A DNA stretch of 64,000 nucleotides, from contig JAUIAB010000013.1 in NCBI GenBank assembly GCA_030425505.1, positions 35,365 to 99,364 of the forward strand, written 5' to 3'. Shown here piece by piece: positions 56,194-64,000 of this stretch. Under the pieces are notes generated by a model that did no database searches, was not told the origin of the DNA, and saw nothing but the letters and a program-made list of their open reading frames with translations. Made by a program: the position numbers and the translations under genes. Each line of letters starts with the position of its first letter. Positions within the stretch are counted from its first letter, which is position 1. This DNA is from Bacteroidia bacterium. Its GTDB lineage: Bacteria; Bacteroidota; Bacteroidia; Cytophagales; Flammeovirgaceae.

Positions 56194-57507
56194 TTAATAC
56201 CTATAATACTCAGCTTTGAATGGTCCATTTACATCAACTCCAATATATTTAGCTTGCTCTTCTGTTAGCTCCTCAAGCTCTACTCCAATTTTCTTCAAAT
56301 GTAGCTTAGCTACTTTTTCATCTAGATGTTTTGGAAGCGTGTAAACTTTATTTTCGTAGTTATCAGAATTTTTCCAAAGTTCTATTTGAGCTAATGTTTG
56401 GTTTGTAAATGAATTAGACATCACAAAAGATGGATGCCCTGTAGCACAACCTAGGTTTACTAAACGACCTTCTGCTAAAATGATAATCTCATTTCCATCT
56501 ACATTGTATACATCTACCTGTGGCTTAACGTTATATTTAGTATTTCCATAATTGCTATTTAGCCAGGCAATATCAATTTCATTATCAAAGTGACCGATGT
56601 TACAAACTATGGTTTTATCTCTCATCAATTGGAAATGCTCTCCCTTAATGATGTCTTTATTTCCTGTAGCTGTTACCACAATGTCTGCTTCTTTTACAGC
56701 ATCCTTCATCTTTTTCACTTCGTAACCATCCATTGCTGCCTGAAGAGCACAAATAGGATCAATCTCAGTGACAATAACCCTTGCTCCTGCCCCTCTCAAA
56801 GATGCTGCTGATCCCTTTCCAACATCTCCATAACCACCAACAACCGCAACTTTACCTGCAATCATCACATCCGTAGCTCTTCTGATAGCATCTACGCAAG
56901 ATTCTTTGCAGCCATATTTATTATCAAACTTAGATTTAGTTACCGAATCATTGACATTTATACAAGGTAATGGAAGCGTTCCTCCTTTCATTCTCTCATA
57001 CAATCGCATTACGCCAGTAGTCGTTTCTTCTGATAAACCTTTAATATTATTTACCAACTCAGGGTATTTATCTAATACCATGTTGGTCAGGTCTCCCCCA
57101 TCATCTAAGATCATATTTAAAGGCTTTCTTTCTTCTCCGAAGAATAAAGTCTGTTCAATACACCAATCAAACTCTTCTTCATTAAGACCCTTCCATGCAT
57201 AAACTGGAACACCTGCTGCAGCAATTGCTGCAGCAGCATGATCTTGCGTTGAAAAGATGTTGCATGAAGACCAGGTAACTTCAGCTCCCAAATGAACTAA
57301 GGTTTCTATCAATACGGCAGTCTGGATAGTCATGTGCAAACAACCAGCTATCCTTGCTCCTTTTAATGGTTGTTTATCTCCATATTCTTCTCTTAAAGCC
57401 ATCAAACCAGGCATTTCTGCTTCTGCCAGTTTAATTTCTTTTCTTCCCCAGTCAGCAAGAGAAATATCTTTTACTTTATATGGTAAATATTTTGTATCTG
57501 CTATCAT
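56194..57507 (-). CDS. ahcY: Adenosylhomocysteinase
   Basis: The enzyme splits S-adenosylhomocysteine to adenosine and homocysteine and so keeps methylation reactions going. The 437-residue protein has the substrate domain ([36 protein letters not shown]) and the NAD domain with [16 protein letters not shown]-terminal [10 protein letters not shown] supplies the intersubunit Lys/Tyr. The start lies 14 bases after sucD, so the two genes should be cotranscribed. The link to methyltransferases in the window is only general. Confidence 0.96.
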   Translation of the reverse strand: MIADTKYLPYKVKDISLADWGRKEIKLAEAEMPGLMALREEYGDKQPLKGARIAGCLHMTIQTAVLIETLVHLGAEVTWSSCNIFSTQDHAAAAIAAAGVPVYAWKGLNEEEFDWCIEQTLFFGEERKPLNMILDDGGDLTNMVLDKYPELVNNIKGLSEETTTGVMRLYERMKGGTLPLPCINVNDSVTKSKFDNKYGCKESCVDAIRRATDVMIAGKVAVVGGYGDVGKGSAASLRGAGARVIVTEIDPICALQAAMDGYEVKKMKDAVKEADIVVTATGNKDIIKGEHFQLMRDKTIVCNIGHFDNEIDIAWLNSNYGNTKYNVKPQVDVYNVDGNEIIILAEGRLVNLGCATGHPSFVMSNSFTNQTLAQIELWKNSDNYENKVYTLPKHLDEKVAKLHLKKIGVELEELTEEQAKYIGVDVNGPFKAEYYRY

Positions 57508-57521
57508 AATTTTTTCTTTAC

Positions 57522-58406
57522 TTAGTTAATACTTACTTTCTTCAACAGTTTAGCTATTGCTTCTCCAATATTTGCAGGAGACTCTACCACTTCAATCCCA
57601 CATTCTCGCATTATTTTCATCTTTGCTTCTGCTGTGTCTTCTGCACCTCCAATTATCGCACCTGCATGTCCCATTCTTCTACCAGGAGGTGCTGTTTGTC
57701 CTGCAATAAACCCAACTACAGGTTTAGTGCCATTTTCCTTAATCCAATAAGCGGCATCTGCTTCCATACTACCACCAATTTCTCCAATCATAATAATCCC
57801 TTCTGTATCAGGATCTTCCATTAATAGTTGCACTGCATCTTTTGTGGTAGTTCCTATGATTGGATCTCCACCAATACCAATACAAGTCGACTGACCTAAA
57901 CCAGCTTTTGTTACCTGATCTACAGCTTCATATGTTAATGTTCCCGAACGAGAAACGATTCCAATAGATCCAGGGTTGTGAATAAACCCTGGCATGATTC
58001 CTACTTTTGCCTCCCCAGGTGTTATAATTCCAGGGCAGTTTGGTCCGATAAGCCTACTTTCCTTCCCAATCAAAAATTCTTTCACCTGGATCATATCTTT
58101 TGTTGGTATCCCCTCCGTAATAGCAACTATTGTAGCAATACCAGCATCGGCAGCTTCCATAATTGCATCTGCCGCAAATGGTGGTGGCACAAAAATAATA
58201 GACACATCTGCTCCCGTTTCTTTAACTGCCTGCTCAACTGTATTGAAGACAGGCTTTTCTAAATGAGATTGCCCTCCCTTACCTGGGGTTACCCCTCCTA
58301 CAACGTTAGTTCCATACTCAATCATCTGTTGTGCATGAAATGTACCCTCAGAACCAGTAAAGCCTTGAACTATTACTTTGGAATTTTTATTTACTAATAC
58401 GCTCAT
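57522..58406 (-). CDS. sucD: Succinate-CoA ligase, alpha subunit
   Basis: The enzyme joins succinyl-CoA cleavage to nucleotide triphosphate formation in the TCA cycle. The 294-residue alpha subunit has the CoA-binding N-terminus ([29 protein letters not shown]) and the phospho-His at 247 in [12 protein letters not shown]. The beta subunit is not nearby, as is common in Bacteroidota. It precedes ahcY by 14 bases. The product of methylmalonyl-CoA mutase, encoded elsewhere in the window, is its substrate, but the loci are 38 kb apart. Confidence 0.96.
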   Translation of the reverse strand: MSVLVNKNSKVIVQGFTGSEGTFHAQQMIEYGTNVVGGVTPGKGGQSHLEKPVFNTVEQAVKETGADVSIIFVPPPFAADAIMEAADAGIATIVAITEGIPTKDMIQVKEFLIGKESRLIGPNCPGIITPGEAKVGIMPGFIHNPGSIGIVSRSGTLTYEAVDQVTKAGLGQSTCIGIGGDPIIGTTTKDAVQLLMEDPDTEGIIMIGEIGGSMEADAAYWIKENGTKPVVGFIAGQTAPPGRRMGHAGAIIGGAEDTAEAKMKIMRECGIEVVESPANIGEAIAKLLKKVSIN

Positions 58407-58472
58407 TGTATTTTAATAAATGACCTCTTTAATTTAAAACTGCAATTTAATAAGGAATACACGGCTAAAAAA

Positions 58473-59249
58473 CTATTCGCTATTCTTATTGGTAAAATAC
58501 TTTAATTCAAGCTTTTTTCCATCAAACTCAGCATAAGGACATGCTAAAAACCACTCCCCTAGATTTAAGTAGGTAGAATTATTGCCAACTTTTTTATCTG
58601 CAATAATATGTCTATGCCCAAAAATAAAATAATCTATCTCTTCTTTTTGACTAATGTCTTTACAGTAATCTTCAATTCTATCCTTCTCAGATACCTCTTT
58701 CTTTGTAAATTTCTCTCCTCTTTTTCTACTCTTTCCAGACCAACCCTGTGCTATTCCAATTCCTATTACTGGAGGAACTAGTCGAAAGAGAAATTGACTC
58801 AACCTGTTTCTAAATATTTTCTTAAGAAATTTATAACTATGGTCTCCTTTCCCTAACCCATCTCCATGACCAACCAAAAATTTTTTATTATTAACGGATA
58901 ATCTTAAAAGATCAGAATAAATATCTTTGATGCCTATTTCTTTTTGAAAATAGTTAAACATCCACATGTCGTGGTTTCCTCTGAAAAAATAAATACCGAT
59001 CCCCTTATCACATAGCTCCGCAAGTTTACCTTGAAAGCGAACAAAACCTTTTGGAATTACTTTTTTGTACTCAAACCAAAAATCAAAAATATCTCCAAGT
59101 AAAAATATGGTATTAGCATCTTGAGAGATAAGGTCTAACCAGGCTACCAACTTTTTTTCCCTCTCAAAGCTTATTGAGGGATCTGGTGCTCCCAGATGAA
59201 AATCAGAGGCAAAATATATTTTTTTATTTTCTTGTAAAGATATTTGCAT
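58473..59249 (-). CDS. lpxH: UDP-2,3-diacylglucosamine diphosphatase-like phosphoesterase
   Basis: The protein is a calcineurin-like metallophosphoesterase with the LpxH pattern: ASDFHLGAPD, LLGDIFDFWFEY, FRGNHDMWMFNY, GHGDGLGKGDHSYKF and IFGHRHI. It makes lipid X in lipid A synthesis. The ATG at 59249 (MQISLQENKKIYFASDFHLG) gives 258 residues. The ATG at 59270 lies inside the terminator hairpin of rplS, so the shorter start is preferred. The strong upstream terminator implies its own promoter or read-through. Confidence 0.9.
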   Translation of the reverse strand: MQISLQENKKIYFASDFHLGAPDPSISFEREKKLVAWLDLISQDANTIFLLGDIFDFWFEYKKVIPKGFVRFQGKLAELCDKGIGIYFFRGNHDMWMFNYFQKEIGIKDIYSDLLRLSVNNKKFLVGHGDGLGKGDHSYKFLKKIFRNRLSQFLFRLVPPVIGIGIAQGWSGKSRKRGEKFTKKEVSEKDRIEDYCKDISQKEEIDYFIFGHRHIIADKKVGNNSTYLNLGEWFLACPYAEFDGKKLELKYFTNKNSE

Positions 59250-59251
59250 AC

Positions 59252-59283
59252 AAAAAAGGCCAACATGCATTTAACAGTTGGCC
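59252..59283 (-). terminator. Terminator of rplS
   Basis: On the reverse strand GGCCAAC, a 12-base loop, GTTGGCC and then a run of six T lie 31 bases after the rplS stop. It is a typical Rho-independent terminator and covers a possible upstream start codon of lpxH. Confidence 0.75.
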
Positions 59284-59313
59284 GATTCATTTAGTACTAT
59301 TTTTAAACTTAAA

Positions 59314-59670
59314 TTATCTCTTTTCCTTAATCTTAGCTGCTTTTCCTTTTAATCCTCTCAAATAGAATAATCTTGCTCTCCTTACCTTACCTTTTCGTAT
59401 AACTTCTATCTTATCAATATTAGGAGAAAGAATAGGGAACACTCTTTCAATAGCTATACCATTAGAAACTTTTCTAACTGTAAACGTTTCGCCGTTTGTA
59501 TTTTTGTTTCTTCTTTGAAGAACCGCACCTTGAAATTGCTGAATTCTTTCCTTGTCTCCTTCCTTAATTTTTACGTGAACATTTACAGTGTCACCAGCTT
59601 TAAACTCAGGAAGTTGGCTTCTCCTTTCCTGGTATTCTTTTTCTATAATTGAAATCAATCCCTTACTCAT
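59314..59670 (-). CDS. rplS: 50S ribosomal protein L19
   Basis: The 118-residue protein has the L19 signature ([20 protein letters not shown] then [13 protein letters not shown], and [20 protein letters not shown] then [20 protein letters not shown]). It lies at the subunit interface of the 50S. It is probably transcribed alone, since a -7 box is found at 59698-59705 and a strong terminator at 59252. The trmD and rpsP neighbours seen in many bacteria are absent. Confidence 0.97.
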   Translation of the reverse strand: MSKGLISIIEKEYQERRSQLPEFKAGDTVNVHVKIKEGDKERIQQFQGAVLQRRNKNTNGETFTVRKVSNGIAIERVFPILSPNIDKIEVIRKGKVRRARLFYLRGLKGKAAKIKEKR

Positions 59671-59697
59671 GATTCTTCTTTTGTAAATTCAAGAGTG

Positions 59698-59705
59698 CAA
59701 ATGTA
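59698..59705 (-). promoter_or_regulatory. -7 box of rplS
   Basis: The reverse strand reads TACATTTG, fitting TAnnTTTG. The leader would be about 20 bases. No clear -33 box. Confidence 0.45.
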
Positions 59706-59765
59706 AAACATATTATCGGTTAATAGAAATAGAAAAGGCTTAATTTAAGGTATATTTTAAAAAAA

Positions 59766-61283
59766 TCATCCTAATAAAACCTCTCCTGTCATTTCCAAAG
59801 GCATTTTAATATCCATCAATTTTAAAATCGTTGGTGCTAAATCTCCTAACTTTCCATCTTTTAGCTCTTTTTTATCGTCTCCCAGTAAAATGCAAGGCAC
59901 TAAGTTAGTAGTATGCGCAGTATGAGGAGAACCATCAGGGTTAATCATTATATCTGCATTTCCATGATCAGCGATGATAATAACAGCATAATCATTTTCT
60001 AAGGCTTTTCCAGTGACTTTCTCTGCACAGGAATCGACTGTCTCACAGGCTTTTACTGCTGCTGCGAATACGCCAGTATGACCTACCATGTCTGGATTTG
60101 CAAAGTTTAAACAAATAAAGTCCGCAGTTTTGTTTTCAAGTTCTGGAATGATTTTATCCTGAATATCTTTCGCACTCATTTCTGGCTGCAAATCATAAGT
60201 AGCGACTTTTGGAGAAGGGCAAAGTATTCTTTTTTCTCCCTTGAAAGGCTCTTCTCTTCCTCCAGAAAAGAAGAAGGTTACATGAGGGTATTTTTCTGTT
60301 TCAGCAATTCTAATTTGTTTTTTCTCTTCTTTTTCTAAGACTTCTCCTAAAGTCATTTTAAGGTTTTCTTTATTGAACAATACCTCTACTTTCTTGAAGG
60401 TATCATCATAGTTGGTCATGGTAATGTAATGAAGTTCTAAAGGATTCATGTCGTACTCAGGATAGGCAGATTGTGTGAGTGCCATCGTAATTTCTCTTCC
60501 TCTATCTGTTCTGAAATTAAAACAAATTACTACATCTCCTTTTTCTATTTTTGCTAGAGGGCTACCATTACTATCATTTGCAATTATTGGTTTTATAAAC
60601 TCATCTGTCACCCCTTTCTCATACGACTCTTGTACTGCCAAATGAATATCTACAGTCTGTTTTCCTACTCCATGAACTAGTGCATCGTAAGCTAATTTTA
60701 CTCTTTCCCATCTTTTATCTCTATCCATGGCATAGTATCTGCCGACTATAGAAGCTATGCTCCCATTATGCTTTTGTAAGTACGTATCTATATCTTTTAA
60801 ATACGCAGCACCTCCATTTGGAGAAGTGTCTCTTCCATCTGTAAAGGCATGAACGAAAAGATGATTTACCTTATGCTGGTATGCCGTATCAATCAAGCCT
60901 TTTAAATGATCTATATGAGAATGGACTCCTCCATCAGAAAGCAGACCAATCAAATGGACTTTTTTATTTTTTGCATTAGCATAGCTAAATGCTTCAGTTA
61001 ATATTTTATTCTCCACTAACTCATTACTCTCAATCGCTTTTGAAATTTTTACTAAATCTTGGTAGACAACTCTACCTGCCCCAATATTCATATGTCCCAC
61101 TTCTGAGTTTCCCATTTGCCCTTCTGGAAGGCCTACTGCTAGTCCCGAAGCATTTAGAAAGCAGTGTGGGTTTTCTTTCCATGCTTTATCCATAAAAGGT
61201 GTTTTTGCTGCATCAATAGCTGACCTTTTTTTATCATTTGCTACACCCCATCCATCCAAAATCATTAATAAAACTTTCTTCAT
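59766..61283 (-). CDS. gpmI: 2,3-bisphosphoglycerate-independent phosphoglycerate mutase
   Basis: The enzyme interconverts 3- and 2-phosphoglycerate and uses two manganese ions. The 505-residue protein shows the first metal site MILDGWG and the nucleophile Ser at 60 in GNSEVGHMNIGAGR. HAFTDGRDTSPNGG, CFNFRTDRGREIT, NFANPDMVGHTG and IIADHGNADIM are further parts of the alkaline phosphatase-type site. The enzyme looks complete. The gene is followed after 95 bases by rplS and is divergent from the GHL10 gene. Confidence 0.96.
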   Translation of the reverse strand: MKKVLLMILDGWGVANDKKRSAIDAAKTPFMDKAWKENPHCFLNASGLAVGLPEGQMGNSEVGHMNIGAGRVVYQDLVKISKAIESNELVENKILTEAFSYANAKNKKVHLIGLLSDGGVHSHIDHLKGLIDTAYQHKVNHLFVHAFTDGRDTSPNGGAAYLKDIDTYLQKHNGSIASIVGRYYAMDRDKRWERVKLAYDALVHGVGKQTVDIHLAVQESYEKGVTDEFIKPIIANDSNGSPLAKIEKGDVVICFNFRTDRGREITMALTQSAYPEYDMNPLELHYITMTNYDDTFKKVEVLFNKENLKMTLGEVLEKEEKKQIRIAETEKYPHVTFFFSGGREEPFKGEKRILCPSPKVATYDLQPEMSAKDIQDKIIPELENKTADFICLNFANPDMVGHTGVFAAAVKACETVDSCAEKVTGKALENDYAVIIIADHGNADIMINPDGSPHTAHTTNLVPCILLGDDKKELKDGKLGDLAPTILKLMDIKMPLEMTGEVLLG

Positions 61284-61389
61284 TTTTTGCTTTTATTCTC
61301 TATTATCAAAAGTAAGGTTATATGTTTGTCCTTTCAAGGATGTATAAATCTTATTTTTAGATTAATTTTATTATAGATTTTCTCTAATC

Positions 61390-62892
61390 TTGATATTCAT
61401 AAAGAAATATATAGTTTTTCTATTTTTTTTACTTCCTACTTTAACAATAGCCCAAATCAATTTTCCGGAAAAAGAATTTAGAGCTTCTTGGGTGGTTACA
61501 CTTAATAACATAGATTGGCCTTCTGAAAATTCTTTGTCTGTTGAGCAGCAAAAGCAAGAGTTTGAAGATATAGTACGTTTTTTATCAAAAAATAATTTCA
61601 ATGCAGCTATTGTACAAGTTAGACCAGCAGCAGATGCATTTTACCCTAGCCCTTATGAGCCATGGTCGCAGTGGATTAATGGCAGACAAGGTTTAGCGCC
61701 CGATCCTTTGTATGATCCTCTGGAATTTATGATTGGCACTTGCAAAAAGTACAATATTGAGTTTCATGCATGGGTAAATCCTTTTAGAGCTGTAGCAAGT
61801 ATTGAACATTCGTCTGTAGCAGAAGATCATATTTCTAAAAAAAGACCAGAATGGTGTATTTCTTATGCTGATTCGAAGTTTTTTAATATTGGAATCCCTG
61901 AAGTAAGAGCCTATTTAAAAAGAGTAATTGAACACATAATTCTTCAATACGACATAGATGGCATCCACTTTGATGACTATTTCTATCCTTACCCCGAAAA
62001 TGGAGGAAAAATAAGGGATTATGAAACTTTTGAGGTATTTGGCGGAAATTTTGAATCCATAGAAACCTGGAGAAGAGATAATGTGAATCAGTTTATTTAT
62101 AGTATTCATAGTCTTATTAAAGACACTAAACCTTATTTACGATTTGGAGTAAGCCCTTATCCTGTCTGGAGAGAGTCAAGAGTCGATTTACTGGGTTCTA
62201 ATTCACTCTCTGGGCTTAGCAATTATGATCATTTATATGCTGATATCCGATTATGGTTAGAAAAAGGCTGGATTGATTATGTTGCGCCGCAATTGTATCA
62301 TCATTTAAATCATAATAAGCTTCCTTTCAATACACTTGCTAAATGGTGGAATGAAAACTCCTTTGGTAAGAATGTTTACGCTGGATTGGCTACTTACAAA
62401 TTATTTAACAATTATGGTTATTTGTGGAATAATACGTCTTTGATTCCTAGCCAAATTACTATTTCTAAAGATTATGGCTTTGACGGGCAGCTATTTTTTA
62501 GTGCAAATGATCTATTGAAAAATAGAGGCAGTATTATGGATAGCCTCAAAATGATTTACGGCAAAAAAACACTTACTCCATGTTTTTCTCCTAAAGATAC
62601 TAGCTTGACACTACTTCCCGTAAATCCGACAATTAGCACTTCGCCTAAAGGAGTTATTTTATCCTGGAAAATAAATAAGATTGATTCTTTAATATCTGAT
62701 TATCAATTTGTTATTTATTCTAATGATCCTACAGCAAAAAGCACTTTTGAAATCCTCGATATTCTTGATGAAAACCATACCAGTTACTTTGATTCAAGAG
62801 CAAAAAAAGAAGATCAATACATATATTATATTTCCGTAATTGATCGTTTTAAAAACGAGAGTAAAAGGGTGTGTTTTGAAATAGAAAAATAA
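61390..62892 (+). CDS. Exported GHL10 family glycoside-hydrolase-like protein
   Basis: The frame begins at TTG (61390), as no in-frame ATG precedes the signal peptide (FIKKYIVFLFFLLPTLTIAQ). The 500-residue product starts after the signal with EFRASWVVTLNNIDWPSENS, the hallmark of the GHL10/DUF187 family. The TIM-barrel stretches VQVRPAADAFYPSPYEPWSQ, IDGIHFDDYFYP and IDYVAPQLYHHLNH are conserved. A C-terminal FnIII-like domain (about 405-500) follows. These enzymes are thought to cleave sugars in cell walls or exopolysaccharides. Periplasmic or surface location is expected. It is divergent from gpmI. Confidence 0.85.
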   Translation: MIFIKKYIVFLFFLLPTLTIAQINFPEKEFRASWVVTLNNIDWPSENSLSVEQQKQEFEDIVRFLSKNNFNAAIVQVRPAADAFYPSPYEPWSQWINGRQGLAPDPLYDPLEFMIGTCKKYNIEFHAWVNPFRAVASIEHSSVAEDHISKKRPEWCISYADSKFFNIGIPEVRAYLKRVIEHIILQYDIDGIHFDDYFYPYPENGGKIRDYETFEVFGGNFESIETWRRDNVNQFIYSIHSLIKDTKPYLRFGVSPYPVWRESRVDLLGSNSLSGLSNYDHLYADIRLWLEKGWIDYVAPQLYHHLNHNKLPFNTLAKWWNENSFGKNVYAGLATYKLFNNYGYLWNNTSLIPSQITISKDYGFDGQLFFSANDLLKNRGSIMDSLKMIYGKKTLTPCFSPKDTSLTLLPVNPTISTSPKGVILSWKINKIDSLISDYQFVIYSNDPTAKSTFEILDILDENHTSYFDSRAKKEDQYIYYISVIDRFKNESKRVCFEIEK

Positions 62893-62897
62893 TATTG

Positions 62898-62935
62898 AGT
62901 AAGCTTCTTTTCAAGTTTTTGAAAAGAAGCTTACT
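62898..62935. terminator. Long hairpin between GHL10 gene and right-edge gene
   Basis: AGTAAGCTTCTTTTCAA (62898-62914), a four-base loop and TTGAAAAGAAGCTTACT (62919-62935) give a perfect 17-bp stem between converging genes. No strong T-run follows, but the position and symmetry fit a bidirectional terminator. Confidence 0.65.
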
Positions 62936-62959
62936 ACTAACCAGTCTTACCAGATTAAT

Positions 62960-64000
62960 TTACCGAAAACCTAGGTTAGCATTTGCTTTAATAACAAATT
63001 GCTTTAAACCATATCTCGCTGGGATTTGCTGACCTGCTATTGCACTTGGCCAAAGACGGTGAACTATTTGAGTTGGGAAAATTGGGATTGGCATTGCAAT
63101 CTCTGGCCAGAGATGCGAATCCGAAGATACAGGTATTCCTCCTAAATCTATAGAGCCAACTAAACCTAAAGCCGAGTCTGGTACACTTGCTCCGCTTCCT
63201 GTGTAAAAAGTTAAAGCACTATTAAAGGCGAAAGCTGTTGTCTCTCCTGAAGATATAGCTAATACATCTCCTGTTTGAGCTTGTATACGCATCGCAGTTG
63301 CTGCTGCTGCTGAGCTAACTAAACCAGCATATACTCCTCCTTCGTCAAATAATACATCATTTTCTCCAGAATAATATGGTATTGGATGTACAACACCTAA
63401 ATAGTTAGCTTGAACATACATCGTTATTGGAAGAGTCTCGCCTGCATAGTTTACTGGGTAGTATATTGTTAAGTATCTACCTAGTGGTTTATTATTTCCA
63501 TCTCCATCAGGCGCTGGATCTAACTGTGGAGGAGTGTCTTTACCTTGATTAGTATTATCCCAATCCCTAGGCCCTGCGAGAGGAGGTCCCTGCCAGTGCG
63601 TAGCATCAGCGTATGGCTCAAACCAGTGGTTCGGTGTAACCCTAGTCTCATCTGCTCGCACTACATCATCCTCTTCCCACCAACGACGTACTACCTCTGT
63701 AGCTGCTGCCGTTACTCCCAAAGCTGCCGCTGCCTTGCCTACTCCCGTCTGTAGCAAACCAGCCGGTGTAAACTTCTTTAAGCTCCATGCAACTCCCACT
63801 ACTGAAAATCCTACTTTTACCGTCTGGTCTACCCAATCCGTCCCCTCTTCCTCTTCTGGTGCTGAGGTCACCATGCCACTACCCGTACTCCTCGCCATCA
63901 GTCCTTCTGTATACTCTAGCCTGTCTATGCCTGCACTCGTATAGCCCCTGCCATCTGAACTAGTACCGCCACTGCTCGTATTTGTACTCCTACTTCCTGG
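62960..64000 (-). CDS. C-terminal part of an unknown, low-complexity protein (N-terminus outside)
   Basis: The reverse frame is open from the window edge (64000) to the stop at 62960, 346 residues, so the protein starts to the right. The first part is Ser/Gly/Thr-rich (RSTNTSSGGTSSDGRGYTSA) with GIDRLEYTEGLMARSTGSG and an acidic run (EEEEGTDW). Next is a hydrophobic Ala/Gly-rich stretch (residues about 60-100) and a Pro/Asp-rich linker (TPPQLDPAPDGDGNNKP). The last 170 residues are beta-rich (YLTIYYPVNYAGETLPITMY to KQFVIKANANLGFR). Base composition is less AT-rich than that of the neighbours. I do not recognise it. It could be the tail of a surface, RHS-like or phage-like protein, but that is only inference. 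The ATG at 63898 is an internal Met. Confidence 0.55.
   Translation of the reverse strand, partial: PGSRSTNTSSGGTSSDGRGYTSAGIDRLEYTEGLMARSTGSGMVTSAPEEEEGTDWVDQTVKVGFSVVGVAWSLKKFTPAGLLQTGVGKAAAALGVTAAATEVVRRWWEEDDVVRADETRVTPNHWFEPYADATHWQGPPLAGPRDWDNTNQGKDTPPQLDPAPDGDGNNKPLGRYLTIYYPVNYAGETLPITMYVQANYLGVVHPIPYYSGENDVLFDEGGVYAGLVSSAAAATAMRIQAQTGDVLAISSGETTAFAFNSALTFYTGSGASVPDSALGLVGSIDLGGIPVSSDSHLWPEIAMPIPIFPTQIVHRLWPSAIAGQQIPARYGLKQFVIKANANLGFR

Noticed and set aside
57508..57521. SAH or SAM riboswitch before ahcY
   Set aside because: Only 14 bases separate ahcY from sucD.

Overview
The window is an AT-rich stretch of a Bacteroidota chromosome, most likely from the Cytophagales or a related marine or soil group. 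The evidence is two secreted proteins with type IX secretion (T9SS) C-terminal sorting domains plus a third with a T9SS-like C-terminus, Bacteroidota -7 promoter boxes (TAnnTTTG), a 58-residue Hc1-type histone-like protein, a ribosomal protein THX, a DUF1599 protein and lipid A genes of a Gram-negative envelope. Genes are densely packed and mostly housekeeping. I saw no tRNA, rRNA, CRISPR array or insertion sequence.

Layout. 1-12.1 kb: a sensor histidine kinase cut by the window edge, a secreted protein of unknown function, a three-module LRR protein, an AlkD-like DNA repair protein and two T9SS cargo proteins, one a 1500-residue beta-propeller. 12.4-19.4 kb: a polyferredoxin-like membrane protein, a Nudix hydrolase, a DUF983 protein, an exonuclease, and both methylmalonyl-CoA mutase subunits. 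19.4-21.75 kb: a compact accessory cassette, XRE regulator, C5-cytosine methyltransferase and NgoPII-like endonuclease, all joined by ATGA overlaps, with a truncated fourth frame at its downstream end. 22-31.5 kb: histone-like protein, an alpha-oxoamine synthase, the tyrosine degradation enzymes HppD and HmgA, an S41 protease, an ABC-F ATPase, THX and MenC. 31.7-39.4 kb: a secreted Cys/Asp-rich protein and a folP-folB-ribBA-bcp-kdsB gene series ending at a strong shared terminator, then DUF1599, a sodium:solute symporter and an Nfu iron-sulfur protein. 39.4-42.6 kb: a second restriction-modification unit, a single-chain MmeI-like enzyme, flanked upstream by a GC-rich, foldable 92-nt element. 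42.6-51.6 kb: AGCS symporter, FabD, small membrane and redox proteins, GapA, a Cys-rich protein with a duplicated domain, a radical SAM protein, and START-like and YciI-like proteins. 51.7-62.9 kb: ValS, arginase, AhcY, SucD, LpxH, L19, GpmI and a GHL10 glycosidase-like lipoprotein or secreted enzyme. 63-64 kb: the C-terminal part of an unknown, less AT-rich, low-complexity protein that runs off the window.

The accessory content is mainly the two restriction-modification loci, the 42.4-kb element and the right-edge gene. Several start codons were moved from the longest frame to an ATG that fits the family, and several genes appear to use TTG or GTG.
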